From assembly GCF_000515115.1 (NCBI RefSeq), contig NZ_AZXF01000024.1, forward strand, positions 71,502 through 103,649: 32,148 nt of DNA. The letters are read 5' to 3'. The notes beneath the pieces are model-generated. The model worked only from the letters and a program-made list of their open reading frames with translations, searched no databases and was not told where the DNA came from. A program made the translations under genes and the position numbers. Shown piece by piece: positions 1 to 8,449 of this stretch; within the stretch, counting starts at the first letter, position 1; each line of letters opens with the position of its first letter. Source of the DNA: Nocardiopsis sp. CNT312. Lineage in GTDB: Bacteria; Actinomycetota; Actinomycetes; Streptosporangiales; Streptosporangiaceae.

Positions 1-643
1 AGGAACACGCCGCCGAAGACGAACAGCAGGGTCATCATGACGGTGTCATGGCGGGCCACAAGCCAGGTGAGGGCCCGCTCCAGTGCGCGGTCGCCATCGG
101 GGCCCTGACCAGAGCCACCGCCAGCGGCGTGAGGAGGCCGACGGCACCGAGAACGGCGAAGAGGAGCGCGAACGCGGCCGAGCCCCCGGCGCCGAGGCCG
201 CCGACGCCGATGGCGGTGCCCGCGCCGAGGGACATCGCGAGATTCTTGGGGACCAGACCCGCTATGGCGGCCGCCAGTCCCATGGCCTTCACCGGGGTGA
301 GCCCGTTGACGGTGGCGACCCACGCGGGCGGTTCGGGGTCCCCGTCTCCGGAGGAGCGCAGCGAGCTCCGCAGTCTCCGCACGGCGAGGACCAGCATGAG
401 CGTGCCGGCCAGCGACTGCACCGCGCCGACCCAGGCGGGCGGTGCGCCGCCGTACCCCAGACCGGTGAGCAGTGCGACGACGAGCGCGCCACCGAACAGC
501 ACGGCCGTCCACACCGCGATGAACGCGACCGCCCTGCCCCGGCCGCCGTCGGCCGTGAGCAGCACGATCACCGCCACGACGGACAGCAGGGCCGCTATGA
601 GGCCGAAGACGAACGGCAGCATGCCGGCGAACACACCGGACAC
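1..643 (-). CDS. GAP-family (LysE-like) membrane protein, partial, probable C-terminal frameshift
   Basis: The protein is very hydrophobic, with about five predicted membrane segments, beginning VSGVFAGMLPFVFGL. This layout and the lysine/proline-containing segment VNGLTPVKAMGLA resemble the GAP/Sap family of LysE-like small-molecule exporters; the substrate is unknown. I chose the GTG at 643 because GAGAGGGG lies 5 nt upstream; the longer open frame upstream is low-complexity and reads into the neighbouring gene. In the main frame the reading stops at 35-37 with a non-membrane tail. In the adjacent frame, positions ~1-105 encode a charged turn (GPDGDRALERALTWLVARHD) followed by a hydrophobic helix (MMTLLFVFGGVF), just the ending expected of this family. 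A single-base indel near 95-112 would join the two frames. The gene then continues beyond the window edge. Family assignment is by recognition only. Confidence 0.6.
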
Positions 644-660
644 GGCTTCCCCTCTCAACA

Positions 661-715
661 CCTGAGCCGCCGGTGCGCGACGCGCACCGGCGGCGTGGGC
701 GAGGCCCGGCTCAGG
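661..715 (-). terminator. Nested inverted repeat between DUF1269 gene and GAP gene
   Basis: A perfect 14-bp inverted repeat occupies 666-679 and 681-694, with one central base. It is enclosed by a second 8-bp pair (661-668 with 708-715), partly overlapping. It begins right at the stop codon of the upstream minus-strand gene, so it probably acts as an intrinsic terminator or RNA-stabilising hairpin. There is no U-tract, which is common in actinobacteria. Confidence 0.5.
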
Positions 716-1193
716 CGCGCAGCGCCTCGACGAGCTCCCGCTCGTCGTCCTTGGACAGGTTGGTCCGGAGGACCTTGGGGTCCAGCGGACGGAAGGCCTC
801 GACGACCCGGTCGGCGGCGTTGATGTCGGTGAGCAGGAACACCGCGGCGCGCCCGTCGTCGAGCTGGGCACCGATCTGCTTGATCATGTCGTCGTCGATG
901 CCGATGTCGGTGAGTTTGCCGGCGACCGCGCCGCTGGCGGCGCCCACCGCCATACCCAGGATCGGGTTGAGGAAGATCAGCCCGATGAGCGTGCCCCACA
1001 GGGCGCCGCCGAGAGCGCCCCTGCCGGTGGTGTTCACCGTCTGGTGGATGCGGGGACGCCCCTTCGCGTCCTTGTAGGCGTAGGCACCGTCCTGCAGACG
1101 CAGGAGCTCCTGCCTGTTGAGGCTGGCGGCGATGTCGAGGGCTTCTTCGGCGGTGTCGCGGTCGGCCACGCCGAGAACGATGAGCTGAGCCAT
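711..1193 (-). CDS. DUF1269 domain membrane protein
   Basis: This 160-aa protein begins MAQLIVLGVADRDTAEEAL. Its order is an alpha/beta N-terminal part with the typical LQDGAYAYKDAKGRPRIHQT strand region, a central glycine-zipper hydrophobic segment (about residues 58-92, GALGGALWGTLIGLIF then GMAVGAASGAVAG), and a C-terminal part with FLLTDINAADRVVEAF. This is the DUF1269 family, often called a universal-stress-associated membrane protein; its biochemical role is not known. The start is ATG at 1193 with a GGGAG-like ribosome site about 12 nt upstream. It lies downstream of two universal stress proteins on the same strand, consistent with a shared stress or dormancy role (inference). Confidence 0.8.
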   Translation of the reverse strand: MAQLIVLGVADRDTAEEALDIAASLNRQELLRLQDGAYAYKDAKGRPRIHQTVNTTGRGALGGALWGTLIGLIFLNPILGMAVGAASGAVAGKLTDIGIDDDMIKQIGAQLDDGRAAVFLLTDINAADRVVEAFRPLDPKVLRTNLSKDDERELVEALRA

Positions 1194-1217
1194 GGGTGTA
1201 CGTATCTCCCGTCATCG

Positions 1218-1240
1218 CCGGGCCCTCCGTTCGGGCCCGG
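1218..1240 (-). terminator. Hairpin between USP gene and DUF1269 gene
   Basis: An 8-bp perfect stem (CCGGGCCC, 1218-1225, with GGGCCCGG, 1233-1240) and 7-nt loop lies between the stop of the universal stress gene and the start of the DUF1269 gene. It is probably an intrinsic terminator or mRNA processing hairpin; no U-run is present. Confidence 0.5.
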
Positions 1241-1321
1241 TCCGGTGCGAGCCTTCCCGCACCCGTCTCCGGACAAGGTCAACGGTCGACAAAGGTCCGG
1301 CCGTATCGCGTCCGCCCTCCC

Positions 1322-2251
1322 CTACTCCTCGTCGGCGTGCTTGGGCAGGATCACCACGGGAACCTTCGACCGGTGCAGCACCGACTGGCTCACCGAGCCC
1401 AGCAGCAGGCCGAGCACGCTCCCCCGCCCACGGGAGCCGACGACGATCGCGTCCGCGTCCTCGGCGGCGTCCAACAGGGCGTCCGTTGGAGACTTCGGCG
1501 TGCGGATCACGCTGACCGGGACGCCCGCCTCGTCGCCCTGTGCGTCGATGACGTCGGCGATCAGCTCGGCCACCATCGACTCGGACTCGCGGTCGAGCAC
1601 CTCGTCCTGCCTCTGGTACCCCGCGGCGGTCAGTGCCACCGGGTCGTGCGGGAAGACGACCTCCCAGCTATTGACCACGACGAGTTCCCCGGAACCCTCC
1701 TTCACCAGGTCCACGGCGAGCCCCAGGGCACGGCGCGCGTGTTTGGACCCGTCCACACCGACCACGACCCTGTCCAGGGCCGTGGTCTTCGGGCTGCCGC
1801 CAACAGCGGCGGGCACGGCGACGACGGGGCAGGGTGCGTGTGCGGCCAACCGAACACTGACCGACCCCGCGAACACCGACGCGACCGACCCCATGCCCCT
1901 CGTCCCGACCACGATGAGGTCGTGCGGGTGGCAGTGGCGGATGATCGCCAGCGGTGCCTCCTCCAAGTCGGTCATCGTCTTGATCTCCACCGAGGGCGCG
2001 ATCTCCTGGGCCCGCTTCACGGCCCGGGTCATCACCTGATCGGCCTGGTCGGAGATCTCCTGGGTCGGCTGGAAACGGACCGGCCGACCGTAGGCGGTCA
2101 CGATCAGCGGCATGCCCAGCGCGTACACGAGTGTGAGCGGCACCCCTCTGCGGTCCGCCTCCACCGCCGCCCATTCCAGAGCCGCGTTGGAGTTGTCCGA
2201 ACCGTCGATCCCCACCACCACGTGGGGATGGTGCTCTGTCTGCTTGGCCAT
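1322..2251 (-). CDS. Universal stress protein, tandem UspA domains
   Basis: This 309-aa protein has two UspA domains (about 1-150 and 155-305). Each opens with the beta-strand VVVGIDGS / VVVGVDGS and carries the ATP-binding consensus G-x2-G-x9-G-S: GTRGMGSVASVFAGS in domain 1 and GSRGRGSVLGLLLGSVS in domain 2. It is therefore expected to bind ATP and act in the cytoplasm in stress or hypoxia adaptation, as shown for related tandem actinobacterial USPs. The ATG at 2251 has the ribosome site AGGGGGAG 3 nt upstream. A paralogue of the same length follows upstream (2337-3266), so the pair probably arose by duplication. The last residues are acidic (HADEE). Confidence 0.9.
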   Translation of the reverse strand: MAKQTEHHPHVVVGIDGSDNSNAALEWAAVEADRRGVPLTLVYALGMPLIVTAYGRPVRFQPTQEISDQADQVMTRAVKRAQEIAPSVEIKTMTDLEEAPLAIIRHCHPHDLIVVGTRGMGSVASVFAGSVSVRLAAHAPCPVVAVPAAVGGSPKTTALDRVVVGVDGSKHARRALGLAVDLVKEGSGELVVVNSWEVVFPHDPVALTAAGYQRQDEVLDRESESMVAELIADVIDAQGDEAGVPVSVIRTPKSPTDALLDAAEDADAIVVGSRGRGSVLGLLLGSVSQSVLHRSKVPVVILPKHADEE

Positions 2252-2336
2252 GTTCTCCCCCTACGTCTACTCTCCATGATCACCGAAAAAGGAGTGCTGA
2301 CACGGCAGCGGCACAGGCGGCGTCCTCCGGCCGTTC

Positions 2337-3266
2337 TCACTCCGTCTCCTCCGAGTGCGGGGGCAGCACCGCCACGGGGATCCGCGACCCGCGGATCACC
2401 CCCTGGCTGACCGACCCCATGACCAGGCCGCTCACGCCGCCCCGGCCACGCGAGCCGACCACGACCAGATCCGCTCTGTCGCCCGCGGCCACCAGGGAAT
2501 CGACGGGGTCGGTCTGGGTACGGACCGCGCTGATGTCCACCCGCTCGGTGCGGTCGTCGATCACCTCCGCGAGCACACCAGCGACGATCTCCTCGGACTG
2601 CCGGTCGAACACCTCCTCATGCGCCTCCCGTACGTCCGTCCCGAGCGCCATCACGTCCGCGGGCAGCGGCACCTCCCAACTGTTGACCACCTCCACCGAG
2701 GCACCACCGAGCAGGGCCTCGTCCAGGCCGAAGCGCAGCGCCCTACGGGACGACTCCGAGCCGTCCACACCCACGACGATCACCCCCCTGGGTTCATGCG
2801 GCCCGTCCAGGGGCGTGGGCCGGTCCTCATGGGCCGGGACGGCCACCACCGGGCAGGGGGCATGGGAGGCCGCCCGTGTGGTCACCGAACCATGGACGAT
2901 CGCCCGGACGGCCCCCAACCCGCGCGAACCCACCACGATGACGTCGCCGTGCCGCGCCTCGTGGAGTACCGCGTCCGGACCGTCCTCCGGGGACAGCACG
3001 GTCGCCGCCTCCACCTCCGGGCGGATCCTCTGGACCAGGTGGGCGCTGTCGGACAGCAGCTCCCTGCCGTACCTGCGCGCCTCCTCGGCCTCGGTGTCAC
3101 GGTCCGAAGCACCGCGGGCCTCCGTAGGCATACCCAGCCCGTGCACGATCCGCAGGCCCACCCCGCGCCTGGCCGCCGCGTCCGCGGCCCACTCCAGGGC
3201 GGCATGGGCCGCGGGGGAGCCGTCCACCCCGACCACGACGGTGTGACCGCGTTGCTGTTCGCTCAT
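2337..3266 (-). CDS. Universal stress protein, tandem UspA domains (paralogue)
   Basis: This is a second 309-aa tandem UspA protein, starting MSEQQRGHTVVVGVDGS. Both ATP-binding loops are intact: GSRGLGAVRAIVHGSV in the first domain and GSRGRGGVSGLVMGSVSQ in the second. I chose the ATG at 3266 over longer in-frame starts because GGAGAGG lies 8 nt upstream and because the resulting length equals that of its neighbour. The gap to the downstream USP gene is 70 nt of untranslated sequence after the stop plus its ribosome site, so the two could be cotranscribed. The function is probably ATP-dependent stress sensing; the exact role is unknown. Confidence 0.9.
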   Translation of the reverse strand: MSEQQRGHTVVVGVDGSPAAHAALEWAADAAARRGVGLRIVHGLGMPTEARGASDRDTEAEEARRYGRELLSDSAHLVQRIRPEVEAATVLSPEDGPDAVLHEARHGDVIVVGSRGLGAVRAIVHGSVTTRAASHAPCPVVAVPAHEDRPTPLDGPHEPRGVIVVGVDGSESSRRALRFGLDEALLGGASVEVVNSWEVPLPADVMALGTDVREAHEEVFDRQSEEIVAGVLAEVIDDRTERVDISAVRTQTDPVDSLVAAGDRADLVVVGSRGRGGVSGLVMGSVSQGVIRGSRIPVAVLPPHSEETE

Positions 3267-3348
3267 CCTCACAACCTCTCCGTGTCCTCTCCATTCTGGT
3301 GACACGGGGGCGTACGGCACCAGAGCCCCGCCCAACGGATCGGCACGG

Positions 3349-5049
3349 TCAGGCGAACCCCTCCCCCACACTGGCCGCCAGCATCAGATAGGCGTCCCTC
3401 GTACCGGCGTCGAGCCGGTCCAGATCCACCTCCGCCCCCTCCTCCAGGTGCCCGTCCCACGGCACCCGGACCACCGTCCGGCACCGGCCGGCGAAGTGCC
3501 CCTCCAACCGTTCCAGGTCGATGCTGCTCTTGGAATTGGGCCGGACCATGGACAGGACCACGGCCGCGCCCCGGACCAGGCCGCCGTACCCGTGCGCCTC
3601 CAGCCAGTCCAGGGTGGCGCTGGCGCTGCGCGCCCCGTCCACCGAGGCCGAACTCACGAGCACCACCTGGTCGGCGAGGCCGAGCACACCGCGCATGGCG
3701 GAGTGGAGCAGCCCCGTACCGCAGTCGGTGATGCAGATGGAGTAGAAGTGCTCGACGATCCGCGCCACCTCGCGGTAGTCCTCCTCGCTGAACGCCTCCG
3801 AGACCGCGGGATCGCGGTCCGAGGCGAGGATCTCCAACCGGCTGGGCGCCTGCGAGGTGAACCCGCGGATGTCGGCATACCGCGACACCAGGTGGCTCTC
3901 GTTGAGCAGGTCGCGGATGGTCGCGGAGGTCTCCAGGCGCACCTTGTCCGAGAGGGTGCCCCGGTCTGGGTTGGCGTCGACCGCCAGGACCCGGTCGCCG
4001 CGCAGGGAGGCGAGTGTGGCACCGAGGGCGACCGTGGTGGTGGTCTTGCCGACGCCGCCCTTGAGGCTGAGGACCGCCACACGGTGGTGTCCGCCGGCGA
4101 CGGGGGTACTCGCCCGGGAGACGAGTTCACGGTGGCGCCGTTCCCGTGCCGACTCCCCCGGGGTGACCAGCCCCAGGGTCATGGTGTGCACGGCCTTGCG
4201 CCACCCGCCGTCGGGCCCCTGGCGACGGGTGCGCACCAGGTTGGCGGTGTTGAGCGACTCGGCGGTCTCGCCGCCCTCCCTCGGGGACGGGGCCGGGCGC
4301 GGCGAACTCTGCGACGGCGCGGTGTCGGCCCGTGGCCCGGCCAACGAACGCGGGGGTACCGGGGTCTGGCCGGTCCAGGGGGTGTCGGGCTCAGGAGCAC
4401 CGCCCGGGGCCGGCACGGTCGCGGACCGCTCCGCGGCCGGGCCGGTGGGGGCCGGTGCCGGATCGACGCGTTCGACCTCCAGAGGGGGCAGTTGCTCGGG
4501 CTCGGGGACGTCGGACTCCCCCCGTGTCCGGCCTGTGCCGAACGGTTCCGCCTCCTTGGCCCCCGGCCGGACCGGTCGCGGGGGCAGGGACGGGCGCACC
4601 GGCTCCGGGCGGTCGGGGAACAGCCGGGCCGGGCCGTCGTCTCCGTCCGCGCTCTCCGGCCCCTCACCCTCCTCGGGTTCCACGGGCGGGTCCTCCTGCG
4701 ACGGTGCCCGGTCGTCCTCGGGGATCCGGGCGTAGGGCGGCGGGGGCGGGGCCTCGGCCCCCTCGAACCCGCCGAACCACTGCTCCCGGGGTGAGGGGGC
4801 GGACGCGGGCCCGGCGTCGTCTGAGGCGCCCTCCTCCCGCGCGTCGTCCGCGGGCGGGTGCCAGAGCGGCTCGTCGCGGGTCCCGGTGTTCAGGTCCGGT
4901 CCATCGTGTTCCTTGTGTGCCACCAGAGTGCTCCCCAAGAGGCGTTGAGGGGTGAGAGAGGGTTGACCGGGAGCGGGTTCCGACCAGGAACGCTCCCGGT
5001 CCCACTCATACCCATACGGCACAGGAGAAGCATCCTGTTCGGCGAACAT
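3349..5049 (-). CDS. MinD/ParA-like ATPase with long disordered N-terminus
   Basis: This is a 566-aa protein. Residues 1-320 are proline/glutamate/glycine-rich and probably disordered (stretches such as EAPPPPPYARIPEDD). Residues 321-566 form a deviant-Walker P-loop ATPase: KGGVGKTTTT at about 330-339 with the signature first lysine, and the VDANPDRGTLSD motif around 357-368. This matches MinD/ParA-type ATPases such as those near ESX secretion loci (EspI-like) or in replicon/protein positioning; which applies is not decidable here, since no ESX gene is in the window. The start ATG at 5049 is preceded by GGGGGATCAGG; longer in-frame starts would run into the divergent gene at 5102. The short 52-bp spacer means the two divergent genes share a control region. 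Confidence 0.8.
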   Translation of the reverse strand: MFAEQDASPVPYGYEWDRERSWSEPAPGQPSLTPQRLLGSTLVAHKEHDGPDLNTGTRDEPLWHPPADDAREEGASDDAGPASAPSPREQWFGGFEGAEAPPPPPYARIPEDDRAPSQEDPPVEPEEGEGPESADGDDGPARLFPDRPEPVRPSLPPRPVRPGAKEAEPFGTGRTRGESDVPEPEQLPPLEVERVDPAPAPTGPAAERSATVPAPGGAPEPDTPWTGQTPVPPRSLAGPRADTAPSQSSPRPAPSPREGGETAESLNTANLVRTRRQGPDGGWRKAVHTMTLGLVTPGESARERRHRELVSRASTPVAGGHHRVAVLSLKGGVGKTTTTVALGATLASLRGDRVLAVDANPDRGTLSDKVRLETSATIRDLLNESHLVSRYADIRGFTSQAPSRLEILASDRDPAVSEAFSEEDYREVARIVEHFYSICITDCGTGLLHSAMRGVLGLADQVVLVSSASVDGARSASATLDWLEAHGYGGLVRGAAVVLSMVRPNSKSSIDLERLEGHFAGRCRTVVRVPWDGHLEEGAEVDLDRLDAGTRDAYLMLAASVGEGFA

Positions 5050-5088
5050 GTGGGCCTGATCCCCCGAATGGGCCGAACACGGCGCGGG

Positions 5089-5094
5089 TAATCT
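5089..5094 (+). promoter_or_regulatory. -10 box TAATCT, leaderless spacing to ATG 5102
   Basis: TAATCT ends 7 nt before the ATG of the quinone oxidoreductase gene and there is no ribosome site in front of that ATG. This spacing is what is expected of a leaderless actinobacterial transcript. No convincing -35 box is visible. Confidence 0.5.
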
Positions 5095-5101
5095 CGGACC
5101 C

Positions 5102-6076
5102 ATGTACGCAATGCGCATCACCGCGCCAGGCGGACCCGACGCCCTCTCCTGGTCTGAGGTCCCCGACCCGGTTCCCGGTCCCGGGGAGGTCGTCGTCGAG
5201 GTCGCCGCGAGCGCCCTCAACCGGGCCGACATCGCACAGCGCGAGGGGGCCTACCCCCCACCGCCCGGCGCACCCGAGTACCCGGGCCTGGAGTGCTCGG
5301 GAACCATCGCCGGCCTCGGTTCCGGCACCCACGACTCCGGTTGGGCGGTGGGCGACCCCGTGTGCGCCCTCCTCGCCGGGGGCGGCTACGCCGAACGCGT
5401 GGCCGTACCGGTAGGGCAGCTGCTGCCGGTGCCCAAGGGCATCGGGACGGTCGAGGCGGCCGCCCTGCCCGAGGCCGCGTGCACCGTGTGGTCGAACCTG
5501 GTGCCGGAGGCACGGCTCAAGTCCGGGGAGACCCTCCTGGTCCACGGCGGCGGCAGCGGTATCGGCACGTTCGCCCTCCAGTTCGCGCGCGCACTCGGTG
5601 CACGGGTGGCCGTCACCGCGGGCAGCGACGAGAAGCTGGACTTCTGCCGTGGTCTGGGCGCCGAGACCACGATCAACTACCGGACCGAGGACTTCACCGA
5701 GCGGATGCGCGCCCTGGGCGGAGCGGACGTGGTCCTGGACCTCATGGGCGGCTCCTATCTGGACGCCAACCTGCGGTCCCTGAAGACCGGCGGGCGCCTG
5801 GTGGTCATCGCGCTCATGGGCGGCCGCTCCGCCGAACTCGACCTGGGCCGCATGCTCGTCAAGCGCCTCTCCGTACACGCGACCACCCTCCGGTCTCGGC
5901 CGGTCGAGGAGAAGGCGGCCATCACCGCCGGAGTACGCGACCAGGTCTGGCCGTTGGTGGAGAAGGGGGCCGTCCGGCCGGTGATCGACCGGACGGTTCC
6001 GATGCGGGAGGCGGCCGAGGCGCACCGCATCATGGAATCGAGCGCGCACACGGGCAAGATCCTGCTCACCCTGTGA
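5102..6076 (+). CDS. NAD(P)H quinone oxidoreductase, zinc-free MDR family
   Basis: This 324-aa protein belongs to the medium-chain dehydrogenase/reductase superfamily, quinone oxidoreductase (PIG3/QOR) branch. The N-terminal GroES-like domain carries LNRADIAQREGAYPPPPGAP, typical of that branch. The Rossmann domain has the cofactor loop HGGGSGIGTFALQFA (about 148-162), the AXXGXXG-type variant used by NADPH enzymes. The catalytic-zinc ligands of alcohol dehydrogenases are absent, so it is expected to reduce quinones in the cytoplasm with NADPH. The ATG at 5102 has a -10-like box 7 nt upstream; a second ATG at 5111 is possible. The proteasome activator gene follows 34 nt downstream, so the two are probably cotranscribed. 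Confidence 0.88.
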   Translation: MYAMRITAPGGPDALSWSEVPDPVPGPGEVVVEVAASALNRADIAQREGAYPPPPGAPEYPGLECSGTIAGLGSGTHDSGWAVGDPVCALLAGGGYAERVAVPVGQLLPVPKGIGTVEAAALPEAACTVWSNLVPEARLKSGETLLVHGGGSGIGTFALQFARALGARVAVTAGSDEKLDFCRGLGAETTINYRTEDFTERMRALGGADVVLDLMGGSYLDANLRSLKTGGRLVVIALMGGRSAELDLGRMLVKRLSVHATTLRSRPVEEKAAITAGVRDQVWPLVEKGAVRPVIDRTVPMREAAEAHRIMESSAHTGKILLTL

Positions 6077-6110
6077 CCGGGGGCCGACGACATCCTTGTG
6101 GAGGAGACCG

Positions 6111-6647
6111 ATGACGAACGCGGACCACGACGACCAGCCCCGCATCCTGTTGATGGGCACCGACCGGGCCGAGGAGGAAGAGCACGACGAGGGAAGCGGT
6201 GAGCCGCGTTCCCTGACCGACATGGTGGAGCAGCCCGCCAAGGTGATGCGGATCGGCAGCATGATCCGGCAGCTTCTGGAGGAGGTCAAGGCCGCCCCCC
6301 TCGACGAGGCAAGCCGGGCCCGCCTCAAGGAGATCCACACCTCCTCCATCAAGGAACTGGAGGACGGTCTCGCCCCCGAGCTCATCGAGGAACTGGAGCG
6401 GCTGACACTGCCGTTCGCCGACGGCTCGGCTCCCAGCGAGCCGGAGCTGAGGATCGCCCAGGCCCAGCTGGTGGGCTGGCTGGAAGGGCTGTTCCACGGC
6501 ATCCAGACGACCCTGTTCGCTCAGCAGATGGCAGCCCGCGCCCAGTTGGAGAACATGCGCAAGGCCCTGCCGCCGGGCCTGTCCGGCCTCCAGGGCTCCG
6601 ACGGCGGAGGAGACCACCAGGGCATGGCTTCGGGACCCTACCTGTAA
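6111..6647 (+). CDS. bpa: Bacterial proteasome activator (Bpa/PafE)
   Basis: This 178-aa protein has an acidic N-terminus, then a helical core (SLTDMVEQPAKVMRIGSMIRQLLEEVK and DEASRARLKEIHTSSIKELEDGLAPELIEELERL), ending in ASGPYL. This matches the Bpa/PafE family (formerly DUF2587), which forms ring-shaped, ATP-independent activators that dock on the 20S proteasome through a C-terminal GQYL motif in mycobacteria. Here the last four residues are GPYL, keeping the penultimate Tyr. Length is close to the roughly 174 aa of the mycobacterial protein. I chose the ATG at 6111, which has GGAGGAG 4-5 nt upstream, over an ATG at 6096. The presence of this gene implies a 20S proteasome elsewhere in the genome. 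Confidence 0.9.
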   Translation: MTNADHDDQPRILLMGTDRAEEEEHDEGSGEPRSLTDMVEQPAKVMRIGSMIRQLLEEVKAAPLDEASRARLKEIHTSSIKELEDGLAPELIEELERLTLPFADGSAPSEPELRIAQAQLVGWLEGLFHGIQTTLFAQQMAARAQLENMRKALPPGLSGLQGSDGGGDHQGMASGPYL

Positions 6648-6664
6648 CCGTTCCCGCGCACGCG

Positions 6665-6707
6665 CCGGAGCCCGCCCCGGACGGGGCGGGCTCCGGGCTT
6701 CGCCCGG
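6665..6707. terminator. Bidirectional terminator between bpa and serS
   Basis: A 14-bp perfect stem (6665-6678 with 6683-6696) with a 4-nt GGAC loop is followed by a second small hairpin (6693-6707). It lies between two convergent genes, so it can stop transcription from both sides. Confidence 0.8.
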
Positions 6708-6713
6708 GCGGGA

Positions 6714-7994
6714 TCAGCCCTTCTGCTTCCTCGGCGCGCGGACCGGCTCCAGGACGTCGCGCCCCAGGTAGGGGCGCAGCGCCTCGGGGACGACGACCGA
6801 GCCGTCCTCGCGCTGGTGGTTCTCCAAGAGGGCGACGATCCACCGCGTGGTGGCGAGCGTGCCGTTGAGCGTGGCGGCGAAACGCGTCTTGCCGTCCTCG
6901 CGGAAGCGCACGTTGAGCCGCCGCGCCTGGAAGTCCGTGCAGTTCGACGTGGAGGTCAGCTCCCGGTAGGTCTCCTGGGTGGGGACCCACGCCTCGCAGT
7001 CGTACTTGCGGGCGGCGCTGGTGCCCAGGTCGCCGCCGGCGATGTCCACCACGCGGTAGGGCAGGTCCAGCTTGTCCAGCATCTCCCGCTCCCAGGCCAG
7101 CAGCCGCAGGTGTTCCTCGTCGGCCTGGTCCGGGTGGGTGTAGACAAACATCTCCACCTTGTTGAACTGGTGGACCCGGATGATGCCGCGCGTGTCCTTG
7201 CCGTAGGAGCCCGCCTCGCGGCGGAAGCAGGGCGACCACCCGATGTAGCGGTTCGGCAGGGCGTCGGCGGGCAGGATCTCGCCCGCGTGGTAGCCGGCCA
7301 ACGGCACCTCCGAGGTACCGACCAGGTAGAGGTCGTCGGCCGGCAGGTGGTACACCTCGTCCGAGTGCTCACCGAGGAACCCGGTGCCCTCCATGGTCGC
7401 GGGCTTGACCAAGACCGGCGGGACCATCGGGGTGAAGCCCGCCTGCACCGCCTGGTTCATGGCCATGGTGAGCAGGGCCAGCTCCAGTTGGGCACCCACA
7501 CCGGTGAGGAAGTAGAACCGGGCTCCGGAGACCTTGGCCCCGCGCTCCGTGTCGATGGCACCGAGCATCTCGCCCAGCTCCAGGTGATCGCGCGGGGTGA
7601 AGTCGAAGCCCCGCGGTTCCCCCACGGTCTCCATGACCCGGTAGTCGTCCACACCGCCCTCGGGGGCGTCGGGGTGCACCAGGTTGGGCACGCGGGAGAG
7701 CACGGTGTCGAGTTCGTCGGCGAGCCGACCGGCCTCCGCCTCCGACTCCTTGACCTCGGCGGCCAGCGTCTTGGCGCGGACGAGGAGTTCCTCGCGCTCT
7801 TCGGGGGAGGCCTTGGAGACGGACTTGCCCACGCTCTTCTGCTCGGCGCGCAGGGACTCGAACCGGCTCAGCGCCGATCGGCGGGCGGCGTCGAGTTCGA
7901 GCAGCCGGTCGGCGAAGGAGGCGTCCTCCCCTCGGGCCCGCTGCGAGGCACGGAGGCGTTCGGGGTCTTCTCGGAGAGCGCGAAGGTCGATCAC
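6714..7994 (-). CDS. serS: Seryl-tRNA synthetase
   Basis: This 426-aa class II aminoacyl-tRNA synthetase charges tRNA-Ser with serine. It starts with the classic [17 protein letters not shown], then has the long antiparallel coiled-coil arm (about residues 28-105) that binds the tRNA long arm. The catalytic core shows the TSE loop ([12 protein letters not shown], 226-236), motif 2 ([14 protein letters not shown], 257-270) and motif 3 ([18 protein letters not shown], 377-394). Length is normal. I chose the GTG at 7994 because it matches the usual SerRS N-terminus and lies 7 nt after a -10-like TAACCT, with no ribosome site. The extra upstream in-frame sequence has no family match and is likely untranslated. 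It is convergent with bpa and divergent from a small ORF. Confidence 0.96.
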   Translation of the reverse strand: MIDLRALREDPERLRASQRARGEDASFADRLLELDAARRSALSRFESLRAEQKSVGKSVSKASPEEREELLVRAKTLAAEVKESEAEAGRLADELDTVLSRVPNLVHPDAPEGGVDDYRVMETVGEPRGFDFTPRDHLELGEMLGAIDTERGAKVSGARFYFLTGVGAQLELALLTMAMNQAVQAGFTPMVPPVLVKPATMEGTGFLGEHSDEVYHLPADDLYLVGTSEVPLAGYHAGEILPADALPNRYIGWSPCFRREAGSYGKDTRGIIRVHQFNKVEMFVYTHPDQADEEHLRLLAWEREMLDKLDLPYRVVDIAGGDLGTSAARKYDCEAWVPTQETYRELTSTSNCTDFQARRLNVRFREDGKTRFAATLNGTLATTRWIVALLENHQREDGSVVVPEALRPYLGRDVLEPVRAPRKQKG

Positions 7995-8001
7995 GCCTTG
8001 C

Positions 8002-8007
8002 AGGTTA
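8002..8007 (-). promoter_or_regulatory. serS: -10 box TAACCT for serS, leaderless spacing
   Basis: On the minus strand TAACCT is followed by 7 nt and then the serS GTG. No Shine-Dalgarno sequence precedes the start, so a leaderless transcript is the simplest reading. Confidence 0.45.
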
Positions 8008-8136
8008 CCGTCAGCGCCGAGAGACGACGACGCCATTCCCCGCAGTCGCGTCATGGACCGCTCCCCACCTCGTACTTCGTGTGGAGAGCCGGTGGGGTGC
8101 GAGCGCCCGCCGACATGACGCGGGGGAGATGTGGAC

Positions 8137-8298
8137 GTGAAGACGCTGGCGGAGCTGGACACGGAGGAACTGAGCGCGCTCCTCGCCGTCCTGGACGAGG
8201 CCCGGCCCCATGACACGGCGCTCCGCCTCGCCCTCTACCGGGAACTGCGCCGGGCCGCCGCAGAGGAGGCCGCACCGGCGAGGAGCCCGCGCTTTTGA
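8137..8298 (+). CDS. Small hypothetical protein, 53 aa
   Basis: This reading frame starts [21 protein letters not shown] and ends at TGA 8296-8298. The strong ribosome site GGGGGAG (8122-8128) is 8 nt before GTG 8137; GTG 8131 in the same frame is closer to it. Roughly 47 of 53 codons end in G or C, matching the genuine genes here. The product is predicted to be almost entirely helical, with a leucine-rich acidic N-terminal half and an Arg/Ala-rich C-terminal half, and no membrane segment. I do not recognise the family. It is divergent from serS, whose start lies 142 nt away. Confidence 0.55.
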   Translation: MKTLAELDTEELSALLAVLDEARPHDTALRLALYRELRRAAAEEAAPARSPRF

Positions 8299-8342
8299 CC
8301 CCAAGGCGACGGCTGGAAGCAGTGCGAGGGCGCCGCCGGTGT

Positions 8343-8363
8343 CTGCGGGGGTCTCCCCCGCGG
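8343..8363. terminator. Hairpin between small ORF and pheA
   Basis: A 7-bp perfect GC stem (8345-8351 with 8355-8361) with a TCT loop, extendable by two pairs, lies between convergent genes. It could terminate either of them. Confidence 0.5.
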
Positions 8364-8449
8364 CGAGGAACGAGCAGGGGGGTGGCTGCGGCGAAGACGC
8401 CGGCCTCGGGGTGCCCGAGCACGTTCCGAGCCGACGAGGGACCACGGGT

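Noticed and set aside
83..823. A long plus-strand open frame opposite the GAP and DUF1269 genes
   Set aside because: It is Arg/Gly-rich and lies antisense to recognisable genes; high-GC genomes produce many such frames.
1196..3302. Plus-strand open frames opposite the universal stress proteins
   Set aside because: Composition is Arg/His/Asp-rich with no domain, and the minus strand holds clear USP genes with intact ATP-binding motifs.
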